Assembly (NCBI GenBank): GCA_008123405.1
Contig: VSSA01000007.1
Span: 62,001 to 126,000 of the forward strand
Length of the DNA: 64,000 nucleotides
Direction of reading: 5' to 3'
Origin: Nocardioides sp. BGMRC 2183
GTDB taxonomy: Bacteria; Actinomycetota; Actinomycetes; Propionibacteriales; Nocardioidaceae
Position 1 is the stretch's first letter; the number at the start of each line of letters is the position of its first letter. Positions 47,757 through 55,110 of the stretch are shown here, piece after piece. A program made the position numbers and the translations under genes. Under the pieces are notes generated by a model. It was not told the DNA's origin and did no database searches. It saw only the letters and a program-made list of their open reading frames with translations.

Positions 47757-48620
47757 TCAGACGGCTGCGAGCGAGGGGTGGCGATGGTTGATTGCCCTGA
47801 GGTGAAGACTGGTCAGCTGCTGGCTCAGCTCCATGACGTCGAACCCGCTTGATGAGCCTCTGCCAAGGCGGGCGGGTTGTCCGACTCGGGGCTCCATGTC
47901 TAGAGGCGTTCGCTCGACGAGCCTGGCCGCGTGTCGCGCGCTCCGATCCGACGTGGGCAAGGCGGGGGCTCCAAGCGCGTCGAGCGCAGCTGCCTTGACG
48001 ATGTGGCCCAGCTGCTCACGCAAGGTGAGTGGCGAGTCGAAGACCTCGAGCGTTACCGGCACGCCTCCGATCCCCACCATCAGTCCGGTCTGGCCCGCCA
48101 GGGGACGAGTGTGGCGGATGAGGAGGGCAGCCTGCTCGTCAGCAGCGTCCATGGCTCCCAGCAGCGAGCCAGTCTGGCTCCTAGTGGCTCGTCGATCGAT
48201 CCTGCGCCAGATCTCGTTCTGGCCACCGACGTCTGCGCCGGCCCTCACGCTGGCAGGAGAGCGCCGGTACCTCGTGCGATGACTGGCCTGCCCGCCCCAC
48301 CTATCGCGCTCGACGCACGCGACATCGATGGTCTGCTCTCCGCCGGCAGCGAGCAGGTGGGAGCGCGTGGCCATCCTGTCCTGCCAGCCTCCCTCGAACA
48401 ACTGGCCATCGAGGACCAGCACTGAAGTGGCGCAGGCGTTCGTCGCGTGAAGGAGGGAGATGGTGGGTCCAGAATCGAGCTCGGCGTAGGAGACCGAGTC
48501 GCTGACAGTGATGTATGTCCGTGGCCTGATCCCTGTTCGTTCTCCCCACACGGGGAAGAGGGTGACCGCCCCGACTGTCTTTCCGCGACCGACGTGGAGT
48601 TGGCCTGTCCTCAAGCTCAA
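47757..48620 (-). CDS. ARPP-1-like domain protein (ADP-ribosylglycohydrolase/phosphatase-associated)
   Basis: 287 residues from TTG 48620, which has a GGAG site 7 nt upstream; the longer open frame to 49091 runs into the resolvase gene and is not used. The layout VTLFPVWG, then TSVLVLDGQLFEGGWQDRM, IDVACVERDRWG, QNEIWRRIDRRATRS, TGSLLGAMDAADEQ and TGLMVGIGGVPVTLEVFD matches what I know of the ARPP-1 domain, which is named for its association with ADP-ribosylglycohydrolase and rhodanese-phosphatase proteins. That partner is the next gene. Biochemical role unknown; a predicted part of an ADP-ribose or NAD-linked conflict system. Confidence 0.78.
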   Translation of the reverse strand: MSLRTGQLHVGRGKTVGAVTLFPVWGERTGIRPRTYITVSDSVSYAELDSGPTISLLHATNACATSVLVLDGQLFEGGWQDRMATRSHLLAAGGEQTIDVACVERDRWGGQASHRTRYRRSPASVRAGADVGGQNEIWRRIDRRATRSQTGSLLGAMDAADEQAALLIRHTRPLAGQTGLMVGIGGVPVTLEVFDSPLTLREQLGHIVKAAALDALGAPALPTSDRSARHAARLVERTPLDMEPRVGQPARLGRGSSSGFDVMELSQQLTSLHLRAINHRHPSLAAV

Positions 48621-48893
48621 TGTGCGTCTCCGATCCTCACCCTCTTGGGGCGACGGGCTGCCTGCGATCAGCCTTCGATTATGTCGCGTTGGGAGTTCGG
48701 CGATTCGAGCAGCGAAGGCCCCTGTGGCATGGGAAGCGGCTGCCTGCGGGCGCGGCTCAGAGTGCCAGAACGGAATGGAGCGGAGCCCCGCGGCCGAGGT
48801 GCCGCTGGCCCCATGGGCGCCAAACGCGGAAAGCTTCAAGCGCACGCAACGCGACACAATTGACGTGCGGATTCGCCAACATGAGGAGCCTCC

Positions 48894-49577
48894 TTGACGC
48901 CACCCCCGGTTTCCAGCACGCTCTCGACCACCGTCGTCGGGTATCTGCGGGTCTCGACCAACGAGCAGGCGCTCAGCGGCGCTGGCCTCGACGCCCAGGA
49001 GGCCGCCATCAGGGCAGAGGCAGACCGCAGGGGATGGACCCTCCACGCGCTCCACACCGACGCGGGCGCCTCGGGGCGCACCCTCGCGCACCGGCCAGCC
49101 CTCGCGGCCGCCATCGAGGACATCGAGTCGGGCGCGGCCGGCGGCCTTGTGGTCGCGAAGTTGGACCGGCTCTCGCGCTCGCTGCTGGACTTCGCCGGCC
49201 TCATGGAGCGCGCCAGGTCGAAGAACTGGAACCTCGTGGCCCTCGACCTTGGCATCGACCTGTCCACACCCGCGGGCGAGTTCCTGGCCTCGGTGATGGC
49301 CTCCGCCGCGCAGTGGGAGAGACGCATCATCGGACAGAGAACCAAGGACGCCCTAGCAGCCAAGCGAGCGGCGGGAGTGCGACTTGGGCGCCCGCCATCA
49401 CTGCCCGACGAGGTCGAGCAGCTGATTCGCTCTCGCCGAGAATCGGGCGCGACCTACCAAGCCATCGCGGACGAGTTGAACAAATCTGCGACGCCCACGG
49501 CTCAAGGGGGCCTGCAATGGCACTCTTCAACGGTGTGCAGCGTGCACCGCAGGTTGGCGCATCAGCTCGTCCCCTGA
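48894..49577 (+). CDS. Small serine recombinase (resolvase/invertase family)
   Basis: 227 residues from TTG 48894 with a GAGGAG site upstream. The catalytic serine is in VVGYLRVSTNEQ (about residue 21), with GLDAQ, LVVAKLDRLSRSL and MASAAQWERRIIGQRTKDAL conserved. A C-terminal HTH follows (SGATYQAIADELNKSATPTA). Probably resolves dimers of the element, or acts as a second recombinase. It ends tail to tail with the large integrase, overlapping by 16 bp. Confidence 0.9.
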   Translation: MTPPPVSSTLSTTVVGYLRVSTNEQALSGAGLDAQEAAIRAEADRRGWTLHALHTDAGASGRTLAHRPALAAAIEDIESGAAGGLVVAKLDRLSRSLLDFAGLMERARSKNWNLVALDLGIDLSTPAGEFLASVMASAAQWERRIIGQRTKDALAAKRAAGVRLGRPPSLPDEVEQLIRSRRESGATYQAIADELNKSATPTAQGGLQWHSSTVCSVHRRLAHQLVP

Positions 49578-51037
49578 GAGACCTCACCACTGCTGATCGG
49601 CTCGGTCGGCACAAACTCGTGGGTGTAGCCAGGCTCGTCTGCCCAGTCGATGAGGATCCGTTCGGTGTCCACCGAGTTGCCGTTGTGGCGGGTCGCTCGC
49701 ATGACTCGGATGCCCCCAGGCCCGAGGTGGCGCCGGAGCAAATCTCGCTGTCCTGCCACGTCAGCCTCGCCCCACTCGTAGGCCGCAGTCTCACCGTGCG
49801 TCTCGACGGTGCGCTCTGGGCGAGCAGCCCGAAGAGCCGAACGCTCGGCTTTGAGCTCAGAGAGCCGCGTGGATAGCGCGGCTACATCGGCTTCGTCCTC
49901 GCCCATCTGGGAAAGCGTCCCCGAGATACGCGCCTCGACGTCCGCCAAGGAGGCCCCGCGGTCAACGACATGAACGACCTCTCGCCACGCCAGCAGGTGG
50001 CCGCGCTCGTTGAGGAAGCGGGCCTCGACCTCGTTGTTTGCTGCGTCTCGACGGATACTCACCCGCGCGCTGCACTCGCTGTTCATGCAGCGATAGAGCG
50101 GGTAGCTCTTGCCCTTCAGGCGGCCCCTAGTCTGCTTGATCGCCCCAGGCTTCATCGGCGACCCACAGGAGCCGCAACTCGCCAGGTTGGTGAGGAGGTG
50201 CTTGAGGAGCCGGTTCTGGCCGCGTGGGGCCGTTACGCGGCTCGGGTCCCTGAGCAGCGCGGACACTGCGTGGTAGTCCTCGACCGAGACCAGGGGCTTC
50301 CACCTGCCTGTGACGCCAGGAAGGATGGCGCCGTCGTACTGAACGTAGCCCGCGTTCATCGGCCGCAGCAGGACTGCTCGCACGGTGGAGTATGTCCACC
50401 GGCCGCCACGCGGGGCCCTCTCGTCCGTCGCATTCCAATCCCGGATTACGGAAGCGAGGGAGGCGCCGCCCAACAGCGACTCGTAGGCCTCCTGAACCAT
50501 CGCGCTCCTGGCGGGATGCGGGGTCAACCTGTCCTGCTCGTAGCCGAAGGGGATCGCGCCAGAGCGGGGCTCGCCCCGCATCGCGGCGGCGAGATTCATG
50601 GCCCTCTGGCGCTTGCGCTTCACCTCGGTCTCGTAGTGCGAGACCTGCGCCATGAGCCCGGAGATGAGGACGCCCTGTGGGTCCCTCATGTCTAGCGGGT
50701 GGCCGGTCCACTCCTGGTGAATGACCATCTTGCGAGGGCCGAACGTCTCGGCGACCCGGAGCTGGTCGGCAGGGGTGCGATACAGGCGGTCTGTTGTGCG
50801 GATGACGAGCGCCTCGAACAGCCCTGCCTCTGCGTCTGCCAGCATCTGCTCGAAGGCGGGCCTCGGCTTCGACCCCGCTGATGCGGGCCGGTCGTTGTCG
50901 TTGTAGGTGCGGACGACTTCCAGTCCCAGTCGATCCGCAAGGGCGCGCGCGCCCTCAATCTGATCCGCGACGTTGTCTCCGGTCTCGCGCCGGTCATCCG
51001 AAAGGCGGACGTACAGCGCCGCAGACCTGTTGTGCAT
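49562..51037 (-). CDS. Large serine integrase of the element
   Basis: 491 residues from ATG 51037. Catalytic domain: LYVRLSDDRRETGDNVADQ with the nucleophilic serine near residue 13, LVIRTTDRLYRT and VSHYETEVKRKRQRAMNLAA. Then a recombinase domain (GAIPFGYEQDRLTPHPARSA, GYVQYDGAILPGV), a zinc ribbon (CGSCGSPM and CMNSECSA) and a coiled coil near 390-430, the standard large serine integrase layout. The start codon lies inside the right attP arm repeat, 22 bp from the CATCC core. GAGGAG is 14 nt upstream, a rather long spacing; ATG 51061 within the core is an in-frame alternative without a ribosome site. Confidence 0.93.
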   Translation of the reverse strand: MHNRSAALYVRLSDDRRETGDNVADQIEGARALADRLGLEVVRTYNDNDRPASAGSKPRPAFEQMLADAEAGLFEALVIRTTDRLYRTPADQLRVAETFGPRKMVIHQEWTGHPLDMRDPQGVLISGLMAQVSHYETEVKRKRQRAMNLAAAMRGEPRSGAIPFGYEQDRLTPHPARSAMVQEAYESLLGGASLASVIRDWNATDERAPRGGRWTYSTVRAVLLRPMNAGYVQYDGAILPGVTGRWKPLVSVEDYHAVSALLRDPSRVTAPRGQNRLLKHLLTNLASCGSCGSPMKPGAIKQTRGRLKGKSYPLYRCMNSECSARVSIRRDAANNEVEARFLNERGHLLAWREVVHVVDRGASLADVEARISGTLSQMGEDEADVAALSTRLSELKAERSALRAARPERTVETHGETAAYEWGEADVAGQRDLLRRHLGPGGIRVMRATRHNGNSVDTERILIDWADEPGYTHEFVPTEPISSGEVSQGTS

Positions 51038-51043
51038 AGAATC
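51033..51043 (-). repeat. attP arm-type inverted repeat GATTCTATGCA (right arm)
   Basis: Minus-strand GATTCTATGCA matches the left-arm site GACTCTATGCA at 30745-30755 in 10 of 11 positions and inverted orientation once the element is circular. Gaps to the core are 15 and 12 nt, which places the centre of symmetry at CA of CATCC. It overlaps the integrase start codon. Confidence 0.6.
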
Positions 51044-51058
51044 AATAGTAACTCCTCT

Positions 51059-51063
51059 CATCC
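51059..51063 (+). repeat. attR core CATCC at the right end of the element
   Basis: Same CATCC as 30728-30732. To its right cpaF resumes in frame as GACTGGGTGGCG (D-W-V-A after H-P). Together with attL it defines a 20,331-bp insertion. Confidence 0.8.
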
Positions 51064-51577
51064 GGACTGGGTGGCGATGCAGACCCGCCAGGAAGGGCTT
51101 GAGGGGACCGGTGAGATCCGGCTGCGCGACCTGGTCAAGGAGTCCCTGCGGATGAGGCCCTCGCGGATCATCGTCGGCGAGGTGCGGGCCGAGGAGTGCT
51201 TGGATCTGCTGTTGGCCCTCAACTCCGGGCTCCCAGGCATGTGCACCATCCACGCCAACAGTGCGCGGGAGGCGCTGACCAAGATGTGCACGTTGCCGCT
51301 GCTCGCTGGTGAGAACATCTCATCGCGCTTCGTGGTCCCCACGGTGGCGTCCTCTGTCGACCTGGTGGTGCACCTCTCCATCGACGCCCGCGGTGCGCGC
51401 CGGGTCAACGAGATCGTCGCAGTGCCGGGCCGGATCGAGAACGACCTGATCGAGACCGAGCCCATCTTCGAGAGCCACCAGGGCCGACTGCAGCGCGGGA
51501 TCGGTGTGCCGCCGCGGCTGGAGAATTTCCATCGGATCGGCGTCGATCCGGTCCGACTCCTCAACGCCGTCGGCTGA
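51064..51577 (+). pseudogene. cpaF: 3' part of cpaF (tadA), cut off by the element
   Basis: Continues CpaF from the Asp-box region: MQTRQEGLEGTGEIRLRDLV, LRMRPSRIIVGEVRAEE (Walker B region), then GMCTIHANSAREAL with conserved His and the C-terminal DLVVHLSIDARGARRVNEIV. The open frame extends left into the element to GTG 51032, but no ribosome site is seen, and a product would lack Walker A. Followed by tadB after 10 bp. Expression of the downstream tad genes now depends on read-through or a promoter near the element's right end. Confidence 0.93.
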
Positions 51578-51587
51578 GGTCGCATCG

Positions 51588-52436
51588 ATGGGCGCGCTGG
51601 TCGGACTCGGGGTCGGGTTGGGAGCCCTGCTCGTCTGGTCTGCCTTCGCCTGGCCCCGCCGGCCGCGGACGCCGACCCCCGGTCGATTCGCCCGGCTGCT
51701 CGCCGAGGCGGGCCTGCACGACGTACGGGAGTCGTCGCTGTGGGCGCTGTGCGCGGCGAGCGGGCTCGGCGGGGCCTTCGTCGTCCTGCTGCTGACCGCG
51801 ACGCCACCACTGGCCGTGGTGTTGGGCGCACTGCTGGCCACCTTGCCGGTCGCGATCGTCTCCGGTCGCGCGCGGCGCCGCCGCGCCGAGCTCGCGCAGG
51901 TCTGGCCGGACGCGGTCGACGACCTGGCCTCCGCCGTACGGGCGGGGATGTCGTTGCCCGACGCGGTGGCCGCGCTGGGTGTGCGTGGGCCGGAGTCGCT
52001 GCGTGAGGCGTTCGGCGGATTCGCGCTCGACTACCAGGTCACCGGCCGGTTCGGCGAGTGCCTGGACCGGCTGAAGGAGCAATTGGCGGACCCGATCGGG
52101 GACCGAGTGGTGGAGGGGCTACGGATCGCCCGCGAGGTCGGCGGCGGTGAGCTCGGTCGGCTGCTGCGCAACCTGTCCGGCTACTTGCGCGACGATCTGC
52201 GCACCCGCTCCGAGCTCGAGGCGCGCCAGTCGTGGGCGGTGAACAGTGCGCGTCTCGCGGTCGCCGCGCCGTGGATCGTGGTGCTGCTGATGGCCTCGGA
52301 GCCGGACGTTGTCGAGCGCTACCGGACCCCCGCCGGCGCGTTGGTCCTCGCGATCGGCGGCGCCGCCTGCGTCGTCGCCTATCGGGTGATGATCAGGGTC
52401 GGCCGGCTGCCCGCGGAGCGGAGGATCCTGTCGTGA
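51588..52436 (+). CDS. tadB: Tad pilus inner-membrane platform protein TadB
   Basis: 282 residues. Membrane helices near 1-20, 50-85 and two at the C-terminus flank a cytosolic type II secretion F domain (WPDAVDDLASAVRAGMSLPD then IAREVGGGELGRLLRNLSGY). Forms the platform with TadC on which the CpaF ATPase works. It lies 10 bp after cpaF and overlaps tadC by 4 nt, so it belongs to the interrupted operon. Confidence 0.88.
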   Translation: MGALVGLGVGLGALLVWSAFAWPRRPRTPTPGRFARLLAEAGLHDVRESSLWALCAASGLGGAFVVLLLTATPPLAVVLGALLATLPVAIVSGRARRRRAELAQVWPDAVDDLASAVRAGMSLPDAVAALGVRGPESLREAFGGFALDYQVTGRFGECLDRLKEQLADPIGDRVVEGLRIAREVGGGELGRLLRNLSGYLRDDLRTRSELEARQSWAVNSARLAVAAPWIVVLLMASEPDVVERYRTPAGALVLAIGGAACVVAYRVMIRVGRLPAERRILS

Positions 52437-53371
52437 GTCCCACGCTCGTCGGCGCGCTGCTCGGCGCGGTCGCTGCGGCCGGCCTCCTCCTCGTGGTCGG
52501 CCGATTGATCGCGTTGCGCCGACCCGACCTGGAGGGGCGGGTGCTGCCCTACCTGCGCGACGTGGTGCCCGGCGCGGGCGAGCGCCGTCGCCCGACGCAG
52601 GCACCCCGCTCCGCCGTCGCCGCCGTCTACGGTCCCGGACTGCGTTGGGTTGCCGACGCGGTCGAGCGGGTGCTCGGTGGCGCACCGTCGATCAGGCGCC
52701 GCCTGCAACGGGCGGGCGTTGAGATGAGCGTGCCCGACTTCCGCGTCGAACAGGTGGTCTGGGGACTGATCGGGTTCGCTGCGACCGCCGGACTGTTGCT
52801 GCTGCGCTCCTGGAGCCGACCGGTCGACCCGATCGCGGCGGTCCTCCTGGTCGGCGGAGCCTTCGTGCTCGGCGTGATGCTCCGAGAGAACCGCCTCACC
52901 GCGCAGGTACGGCGACGCGAGCGGGCGATCGTCGCGGAGTTCCCGACGATCGCCGAGCTGCTCGCCCTCTCCGTCGCGGCTGGCGAGGGCCCCGTCGCCG
53001 CCCTGGACCGTGTGGTACGTCGCAGCAGCGGCGAGCTGGGCCGCGAGCTGGCCGGTGTGCTCGCCGGAATCCGCACCGGTGAGCCGGTCGCCGACGCGTT
53101 CGACCGACTCGGCGCGACGACAGGCGTGCCCGTCGTGGCCCGCTTCGCCCACGGCGTGGCCGTCGCCGTCGAACGCGGCACCCCGTTGGCCGAGGTCCTG
53201 CACGCGCAGGCGGCCGACGTCCGCGAGGCAGGTCGCCGCGAGCTGATCGAGCACGCCTCACGCAAGGAGATCGCGATGATGGTGCCGGTCGTCTTCCTCA
53301 TCCTGCCGGTGACCATCCTCTTCGCCTTCTGGCCCGGCTTCGTCGGACTCAGTCTGACTGCCGGGCCCTAA
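52433..53371 (+). CDS. tadC: Tad pilus inner-membrane platform protein TadC
   Basis: 312 residues from GTG 52433 (GTGA overlap with tadB). Same T2SSF layout: N-terminal helix, two helices near 105-145, the F domain (EFPTIAELLALSVAAGEGPV, GVPVVARFAHGVAVAVERGT), then a C-terminal helix (IAMMVPVVFLILPVTILFAF). Partner of TadB. Confidence 0.88.
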   Translation: MSPTLVGALLGAVAAAGLLLVVGRLIALRRPDLEGRVLPYLRDVVPGAGERRRPTQAPRSAVAAVYGPGLRWVADAVERVLGGAPSIRRRLQRAGVEMSVPDFRVEQVVWGLIGFAATAGLLLLRSWSRPVDPIAAVLLVGGAFVLGVMLRENRLTAQVRRRERAIVAEFPTIAELLALSVAAGEGPVAALDRVVRRSSGELGRELAGVLAGIRTGEPVADAFDRLGATTGVPVVARFAHGVAVAVERGTPLAEVLHAQAADVREAGRRELIEHASRKEIAMMVPVVFLILPVTILFAFWPGFVGLSLTAGP

Positions 53372-53434
53372 GCCTGGAACCAGGCTTCGTTCGAATCCAG
53401 GCAGAACCGCCGCACCCTCTCGGAAGGAACAACC

Positions 53435-53641
53435 ATGGAAGCATTCACCACCCTGATGTTGCTCGGCACACGACTCCATCTGGCGGTGCAGCAGCGCATC
53501 GCCAGCCGGGATGAGCGTGGCGACGTACCGGGGTGGGTGCTGGTCACCGTCATGACCATCACCATCGGCTATGGGTTGTTCCGGATGGCTGGTCCGGAGC
53601 TGAATCAGATGCTGCGCTCCGCCCTCAACTCGGTGCAGTGA
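53435..53641 (+). CDS. Flp-like pilin (short)
   Basis: 68 residues. A central hydrophobic stretch (GWVLVTVMTITIGYGLFRMA) after a charged N-terminal part with DERGDVPGW fits small Flp-type pilins or DUF4244-like proteins of actinobacterial tad loci. ATG 53435 follows a CGGAAGGAA site. It sits in the usual place between tadC and the TadE genes. Confidence 0.75.
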   Translation: MEAFTTLMLLGTRLHLAVQQRIASRDERGDVPGWVLVTVMTITIGYGLFRMAGPELNQMLRSALNSVQ

Positions 53642-54042
53642 CCACCTGCCTGGTCACCAGGCTCGGGCGGCGCGGCCAACGCGGGAGCGCGGTCGTCGAC
53701 TTCACCCTGGCACTGGTGATCTTGGTGCCGGTCTTCCTGGGGCTGGTGCAGGTCGCGCTGGTGCTGCACGTCCGTTCGACCCTGGCCTCCGCTGCCTCCG
53801 AGGGGGCTCGGCTCGCCGCCACCGCTGACGCCGGCGCTGCCGGCGGCGTGGCGCGCACCCGGCAGCAGATCGCGACAGCGACCGGCGGTGGTTTCGTCAC
53901 CTCGGTCACGCCGCGCCGCACGACCATCGACGGCGCGCCAGCGGTGGAGATCGTGGTCCATGCCGAGGTGCCGGCGCTCGGGCTCGGCGGCCCAGCGGTC
54001 GCCTTCGACGTCAGTGGTCGCGCCGTCGAGGAGCAGCCGTGA
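53638..54042 (+). CDS. TadE-like pseudopilin
   Basis: 134 residues from GTG 53638 (overlap with the pilin gene). The TadE signature is RGSAVVDFTLALVILVPVFL, a Gly-rich cleavage site followed by a hydrophobic helix with the conserved acidic residue, then a beta-rich ~90-residue exterior domain. Minor pilin of the Flp system. Confidence 0.85.
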   Translation: MTTCLVTRLGRRGQRGSAVVDFTLALVILVPVFLGLVQVALVLHVRSTLASAASEGARLAATADAGAAGGVARTRQQIATATGGGFVTSVTPRRTTIDGAPAVEIVVHAEVPALGLGGPAVAFDVSGRAVEEQP

Positions 54043-54488
54043 GCTCCCGCGCTCGGGACGAGAGGGGCAGCGCCCTGGTCGAGATCACCTGGGTCGGCAT
54101 CCTGCTGCTGGTGCCGCTGCTGTGGATCGTGGTCTCGGTGTTCGAGGTGCAGAGCGGGGCATTCGGCACCAGCGGGGCGGCGCGCGCGGCAGCCAGGGCC
54201 TACGCGCTCGCCCCCAACGACGTCGTCGGCGAACAGCGCGCCGAGGCGGCGGCGCGGCAGGTGCTGGCCGACCAGGGTGTCGATGCCCGTCCCGTGGTGC
54301 GGGTGAGCTGTACGCCGTACCCGGCCGACTGTCACAGCGGCACGTCGGTGATCACCGTGCGGGTCGCGACCGACGTCACCCTCCCGCTGCTTCCCGACTT
54401 CTTCGGCGGCGGCGCGCCGCGCTTCGCTCTGGACGCCGCGCACACGGTGCCGATCGGCCAGTTCCAGGAGGTCACCGGTGCGCACTGA
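54039..54488 (+). CDS. TadE/TadG-like pseudopilin (second)
   Basis: 149 residues. DERGSALVEITWVGILLLVP is again the TadE signature, followed by an exterior domain with two cysteines (SCTPYPADC) that could form a disulphide. Overlaps the first TadE gene by 4 nt and the next gene by 11 nt. Confidence 0.8.
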   Translation: MSSRARDERGSALVEITWVGILLLVPLLWIVVSVFEVQSGAFGTSGAARAAARAYALAPNDVVGEQRAEAAARQVLADQGVDARPVVRVSCTPYPADCHSGTSVITVRVATDVTLPLLPDFFGGGAPRFALDAAHTVPIGQFQEVTGAH

Positions 54489-54915
54489 ACGCGGCTCCAC
54501 CATGCCGCTGATGATCTTCTTCGCCGCGGTCGTGCTGCTGCTCGTGGTGCTCGTGGTCGATGCGGGCACTGCGTATCTGCGGCGCCAGGAGCTGGACGCG
54601 CTGGCCGACGGCGCCGCCCTGCGCGGCGCGGACCTGGCCGCGCAGGGGACCGACGCCTACCGCCACGGCATCGGCTCCGATGACCTCGACCTGTCGGTCG
54701 CCTCCGCACGACGTGCCGTGCGGGCCTATCTGACCGAGGTGGGGGCGCTGCGGGACCACCCAGGCCTGCGCATGCACGTGCGGGTGACCGCCGACGAGGT
54801 CGTGGTCGAGCTCAGCGCACCGGTCGAACTGCCGCTGACCCTGCCGGGCGCCCCGCTGCGTCCCACCGTCCGGACGAGCGCCGCGGCCGTGGTCCGGCCA
54901 GACCTGGTGGAGTGA
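54478..54915 (+). CDS. TadG-like pilus assembly protein
   Basis: 145 residues from GTG 54478. TERGSTMPLMIFFAAVVLLL and VVDAGTAYLRRQELDALADG match the N-terminal segment of TadG/Flp pilus-assembly proteins (the A-D-x-A-A-L-x-x-A region). Ends the tad operon; a hairpin follows 3 bp later. Confidence 0.82.
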   Translation: MRTERGSTMPLMIFFAAVVLLLVVLVVDAGTAYLRRQELDALADGAALRGADLAAQGTDAYRHGIGSDDLDLSVASARRAVRAYLTEVGALRDHPGLRMHVRVTADEVVVELSAPVELPLTLPGAPLRPTVRTSAAAVVRPDLVE

Positions 54916-54917
54916 CC

Positions 54918-54970
54918 GTCGAGTTGGGGCCCGAAACCCCAACTCAACGGGCCCCAAACCCCAAGTCAAC
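54918..54970. terminator. Hairpin with GTTGAGTTGGGG-type arms after the tad operon
   Basis: GTCGAGTTGGGG (54918-54929) pairs with CCCCAACTCAAC (54937-54948), 11 of 12 positions, 7-nt loop. A further CCCCAAGTCAAC copy lies at 54959-54970. Probably the tad terminator. The GTTGAGTTGG core is shared with the tandem repeat at 26654-26696. Confidence 0.65.
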
Positions 54971-55110
54971 GAGAACGGGGCTGGATGGGGACGACGCATG
55001 TCGCCTGCCGCTTCGGGCCGGTCTGCCAGGTGACGGTCCGGGTCCCGATCCGGTTCGGCTTCGACACCGAGGCGGTAGCCGGCGGGGCCGAACGTCAGGG
55101 GGTAGGTCGT

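Larger units (their letters stand above)
30733..51063. mobile_element. 20.3-kb integrated element in cpaF (large serine integrase, prim-pol, nuclease cargo)
   Basis: The borders come from the exact point where CpaF similarity breaks and resumes, and from the CATCC core on both sides. Contents in order: Zn-finger protein, DUF2958, C5 methyltransferase, HNH endonuclease, Cys-repeat protein, Vsr, HTH excisionase-like protein, prim-pol/helicase, origin-like repeats, GIY-YIG, HNH, GIY-YIG remnant, lipoprotein-like and two small proteins, a coiled-coil/HNH pair, a zinc-ribbon/ADP-ribosylglycohydrolase/ARPP-1 operon, a resolvase and the serine integrase. Codon use is less GC-extreme than the host flanks. 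No structural phage, relaxase or FtsK-like transfer gene is recognisable, so a satellite or mobilisable element is likelier than a full prophage. Confidence 0.93.

Noticed and set aside
48621-49091. An N-terminal extension of the ARPP-1-like protein into the resolvase gene
   Set aside because: The extension is antisense to the resolvase and lacks family similarity; TTG 48620 has a ribosome site.
54980-55110. Short open frames on both strands between the tad operon and the phosphatase gene
   Set aside because: Neither has a ribosome site, length or similarity to support a gene.
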